Part shown: positions 61,524 through 64,000 of the stretch, piece after piece
How positions within the stretch are numbered: position 1 is the first letter of the stretch
Layout of the letters: each line of letters opens with the position of its first letter
Assembly: GCA_963931155.1 (NCBI GenBank)
Contig: OZ006978.1
Span: 1,240,001-1,304,000 of the forward strand
DNA from: CALXVA01 sp944392465
Lineage (GTDB): Bacteria; Bacillota; Clostridia; TANB77; CAG-508
DNA length: 64,000 nt
Direction of reading: 5' to 3'
Position numbers and translations under genes: made by a program
The notes under the pieces: model-generated
Database searches by the model: none
The model's input: only the letters and a program-made list of their open reading frames with translations
Told to the model about the DNA's origin: nothing

Positions 61524-63341
61524 ATGAAATTACAATATTTAGCGATAATTTGTGTATTAATAATAGTGCCAATATCAATGGTTATGTCTGTATATATACA
61601 AAATCAAATTGATGCAATATTATTACAAGCCAAATATGATTCAAACTTAATAAATGCAACATATGATTCTGTTAAGGCATTTCAATTAAATACTGTAAAT
61701 AACAAATATTCAGGAATAAGTAATTCAAAGATAAGGGATATAGAAGCAGCTGTTAATACTTTTTATAATTCTCTGGTCACATCAATGGGAGGATATGTTC
61801 AATCTGCACAAGATTTGCGTGATTATACTCCAGCACTTTTATATACATTATATGATGGATATTATATATATACCTCATATGATAATGTATACTCCACAAC
61901 ACAAATACCAGTTAGTGGAGGAGAAGAAGATAGAGTACAAATAAATACAGATGCAAATGAATATGATAATGGCTTAAAACCATATGTGTATTATTCAGCA
62001 AAATATGCATTAAATAATGGAGATATTGTAATAATAAATTATACATTAGACAATTATATAACTGTTTATGGAAATGCACAGGCAGACGGAAGTTATGTGG
62101 CAAGATCAGGATATTTAATAGATCCATCTAAAGTAACAAATATAAATGAAAACAGTAAAACATTAACATATGATGGTAATGTAAATATAAAACCAGAATC
62201 ATTAGTAGAGCACTTAATTACAGTAAATGATGATTCATCAATTGAGGAAGGAGATTATTATTACATAGTTTATCAAAATAATAAAATCTATCAAGATGGA
62301 CATGGAAGTGGTGCACAGTATTTTTATTATACAAATGAATCAAAAAAATCATATGTAAATGCACCAGAAATAGTTGCATATCTAAATGAGAACAGACAAA
62401 AATATGGAGGAGGAGACCATATTTGTAGCACAAGTGCATTTGATTATTATAACGAAGCTTATAAATTTAGTAAATGGGTAGTGGAAGAATCAAAATTATC
62501 AGAAATAGATGAAAATGATTTATTATTATTTGAAGATTCTACAAGAAAATTAGGAGATTTAACAGGAGATGAAAGAAACACATATCTATCGGATAGCGTA
62601 GCTGGTACAATGCTTGTTCCGGGAGAAAATAATAATCCTCTACTTTCAGAATCTGCATTTAATAACCATAGATTATCAGTAATAAGAAAATCAATTGAAA
62701 CTACTTTATCAGTTGTAATAGACAACTATGAGGCAAGAAATAATTTATATGATTTTGCAATGCCAGTATTATCTGATGCGGATTGGTACAAAATTTTAAA
62801 TAATGTATCATTAACAACATTTTTACAGGGTATGTCAATTGGTTTTAGATTTTATAGTAATTATGCGATAGTTACAAACAATATAAATAAAGAAGTTATA
62901 AAACCAGAGAATATATATATTGTAGCACAAAGCAACGGAAGTAGAGAGTATCATCAACCAGGATGTGAAAAACTATTACAAGGAGTAGAAGATAATACTT
63001 TATCAATAGTAGGAGCATATCCTACATACGGCTTCCAAAGACAAACTGTAGACATTAATGAAAATAATTCAGTATATTATTACCCGCAAAATGTTTCAAC
63101 ACAATATTTAACAGGATGTTATAACTGTATTGTAAATGCTACTGCAGAATATGACCTCCAAGACATAATTGCAGGTGTGGATTTAATTAAATATTATGAT
63201 AAAACCGAAAATGGGGGAAGTGGAACAGCAAGTTTTTCAACCGCAGAATATGAAAAAATTAGACAAGCATATATGACAGCTTTAGCAAGAGAAAGGCAAG
63301 ATATATATAAATCTAATATAAATTTACAAACAAATGAGTAA
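61524..63341 (+). CDS. Large membrane-anchored pilus-locus protein
   Basis: The 605-residue protein has one N-terminal membrane helix (residues 4-25) and a long extracellular-looking part rich in Tyr, Asn and Ser. It has a helical start (LINATYDSVKAFQLNTVNNKYS) as in TadG/TadE-like proteins, and Cys near the end in QPGCEKL and TGCYNCIV. AAGGAAGAAAGG precedes the ATG. It may be an adhesin or tip protein of the pilus. spoIVB follows, marking the locus end. Confidence 0.6.
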   Translation: MKLQYLAIICVLIIVPISMVMSVYIQNQIDAILLQAKYDSNLINATYDSVKAFQLNTVNNKYSGISNSKIRDIEAAVNTFYNSLVTSMGGYVQSAQDLRDYTPALLYTLYDGYYIYTSYDNVYSTTQIPVSGGEEDRVQINTDANEYDNGLKPYVYYSAKYALNNGDIVIINYTLDNYITVYGNAQADGSYVARSGYLIDPSKVTNINENSKTLTYDGNVNIKPESLVEHLITVNDDSSIEEGDYYYIVYQNNKIYQDGHGSGAQYFYYTNESKKSYVNAPEIVAYLNENRQKYGGGDHICSTSAFDYYNEAYKFSKWVVEESKLSEIDENDLLLFEDSTRKLGDLTGDERNTYLSDSVAGTMLVPGENNNPLLSESAFNNHRLSVIRKSIETTLSVVIDNYEARNNLYDFAMPVLSDADWYKILNNVSLTTFLQGMSIGFRFYSNYAIVTNNINKEVIKPENIYIVAQSNGSREYHQPGCEKLLQGVEDNTLSIVGAYPTYGFQRQTVDINENNSVYYYPQNVSTQYLTGCYNCIVNATAEYDLQDIIAGVDLIKYYDKTENGGSGTASFSTAEYEKIRQAYMTALARERQDIYKSNINLQTNE

Positions 63342-63371
63342 AAGTTAGAAAAAAGGTTTAAAAAAATTCAT

Positions 63372-63408
63372 CATGGTTATCCTATTAGTAGAAAGAAGGA
63401 TAACCATG
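63372..63408 (+). promoter_or_regulatory. Hairpin that buries the spoIVB start codon
   Basis: CATGGTTATCCT (63372-63383) is a perfect 12-bp inverted repeat of AGGATAACCATG (63397-63408). The second arm contains part of the ribosome binding site (AGGA) and the ATG start of spoIVB, so the folded mRNA would block initiation. There is no T-run after it. Confidence 0.75.
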
Positions 63409-64000
63409 AAATTATATAAAAAAATATTGACAGTTCTAATATTAATAACTATATATGCATATATTTGCAATATAACAATGTTTCCAAATAGTATTATTTT
63501 AATGCAAGGGGAAAATATAAAAATAGATACAGTTTTAGGAATAAGCATTAAAAATAAACAAACCATGCAAGCATCAAGTAATTTAAATGAGAAATTAACA
63601 GAACAAGTAGGTAAAAAAGATTTAGAGTTAAATTTATTTAACATTATTCCTGTAAAAGATGTAACAGTTAATGTTATACCTAAAACAACAGTAATTCCAC
63701 TCGGAAAAACAATAGGAATGAAATTATATACCGAAGGTGTACTAGTGGTGGGAATGTCTGAAATAGAAGGAAAAAAACCATATGAAAACTCTGGCATAGA
63801 AGCAGGAGACAGAATAATAGAAGTAAATAATAAAAAAATAACAAGCTCAGATGAACTTACAGAATGTGTTAATGCTTGTAATGGAAGAAACATAGAAATA
63901 AAATATGTTAACAATGAAGATAAAATAGTATTGACTCAAATAGAACCTGCTAAAACATCAAATGATGAATATAAAATAGGACTTTGGGTCAGAGATGCAG
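63406..64000 (+). CDS. spoIVB: Stage IV sporulation protein B, N-terminal part (3' end outside window)
   Basis: The open frame of 198 codons runs off the window. It has an N-terminal membrane or signal segment (residues 5-25), a prodomain, and a PDZ domain (LVVGMSEIEGKKPYENSGIEAGDRIIEVNNKKI, residues about 120-160) followed by the start of the SpoIVB peptidase region (YKIGLWVRDA). SpoIVB is a forespore serine peptidase that activates pro-sigma-K processing. Its ATG lies in a 12-bp hairpin. The protease active site is outside the window. Confidence 0.85.
   Translation, partial: MKLYKKILTVLILITIYAYICNITMFPNSIILMQGENIKIDTVLGISIKNKQTMQASSNLNEKLTEQVGKKDLELNLFNIIPVKDVTVNVIPKTTVIPLGKTIGMKLYTEGVLVVGMSEIEGKKPYENSGIEAGDRIIEVNNKKITSSDELTECVNACNGRNIEIKYVNNEDKIVLTQIEPAKTSNDEYKIGLWVRDA

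Noticed and set aside
63345..63914. 189-codon - strand open frame at the window end
   Set aside because: It lies opposite spoIVB, whose PDZ domain and start are recognisable on the + strand.

Overview
The window is a gene-dense, AT-rich (roughly 30% G+C by eye) stretch of a Firmicutes chromosome. It most likely comes from an uncultured or gut-type spore-forming Clostridia. Reasons: zinc-ribbon versions of several ribosomal proteins, A/T-ending codons almost throughout, strong AGGAGG-type ribosome binding sites, sporulation genes (spoVT, spoIVB), a sepF-divIVA pair, and both c-di-AMP cyclases. Every long gene lies on the + strand; only two tiny Cys-rich genes lie on the - strand.

Layout. 1-10.6 kb: the spc/alpha ribosomal block from the 3' end of rplX to rplQ, with secY, adk, map, infA, rpmJ and rpoA. 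rpmD (uL30) is missing between rpsE and rplO. 10.6-17.0 kb: a glycosyltransferase-like fragment, recD2, comF, a KAP-type P-loop NTPase and spoVT. 17.1-24.7 kb: a glycolytic cluster gap-(DUF1653)-pgk-tpiA-gpmI-(YezG-like)-eno, then tRNA-Gln. 24.8-27.1 kb: unrecognised small and repeat proteins and two - strand Cys-rich membrane peptides. 27.2-42.8 kb: mutL, miaA, an HlyD-like membrane protein, sepF, divIVA, rsmD, ftsK, a beta-CASP metallo-beta-lactamase protein and a GH15 glycosidase. 42.8-44.2 kb: a REP-associated tyrosine transposase (RAYT) between oppositely oriented REP-like arrays. 44.2-49.9 kb: radA, disA, a cyclophilin, cdaA and truA. 50.6-63.3 kb: an atypical Tad/type II secretion-like pilus locus (CpaB-like, two ParA-like, CpaF ATPase, a double T2SSF membrane protein, and a set of short-headed pilin-like proteins beginning MENASKAL). 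63.4 kb to the end: the 5' part of spoIVB.

The most striking observation is translational. Three conserved genes (rplQ, recD2 and cpaF, the last twice) are interrupted by an apparent +1 frameshift. In all four cases the zero-frame codon at the break is CGG, and skipping its C restores a conserved glycine (GGA or GGT). In my manual scan of every CGG triplet in the window I found no other in-frame CGG codon in any gene. This suggests that CGG is not a normal sense codon here and instead marks sites of +1 frameshifting or CGGN quadruplet decoding. Two of the sites fall inside catalytic motifs (Walker A and GEV of CpaF), so decay or random sequencing error is a poor explanation.

A second theme is repetitive intergenic DNA. 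The spacers of the ribosomal and glycolytic operons carry long nested palindromes. Their arms differ between copies but stay complementary, and four copies share short internal motifs. A separate REP-like unit (core TTTGTCA..TTTGGGGACAGG) surrounds the RAYT gene, supplies the stop codon of the GH15 gene, abuts the radA ribosome binding site, and has a distant copy behind rplQ.
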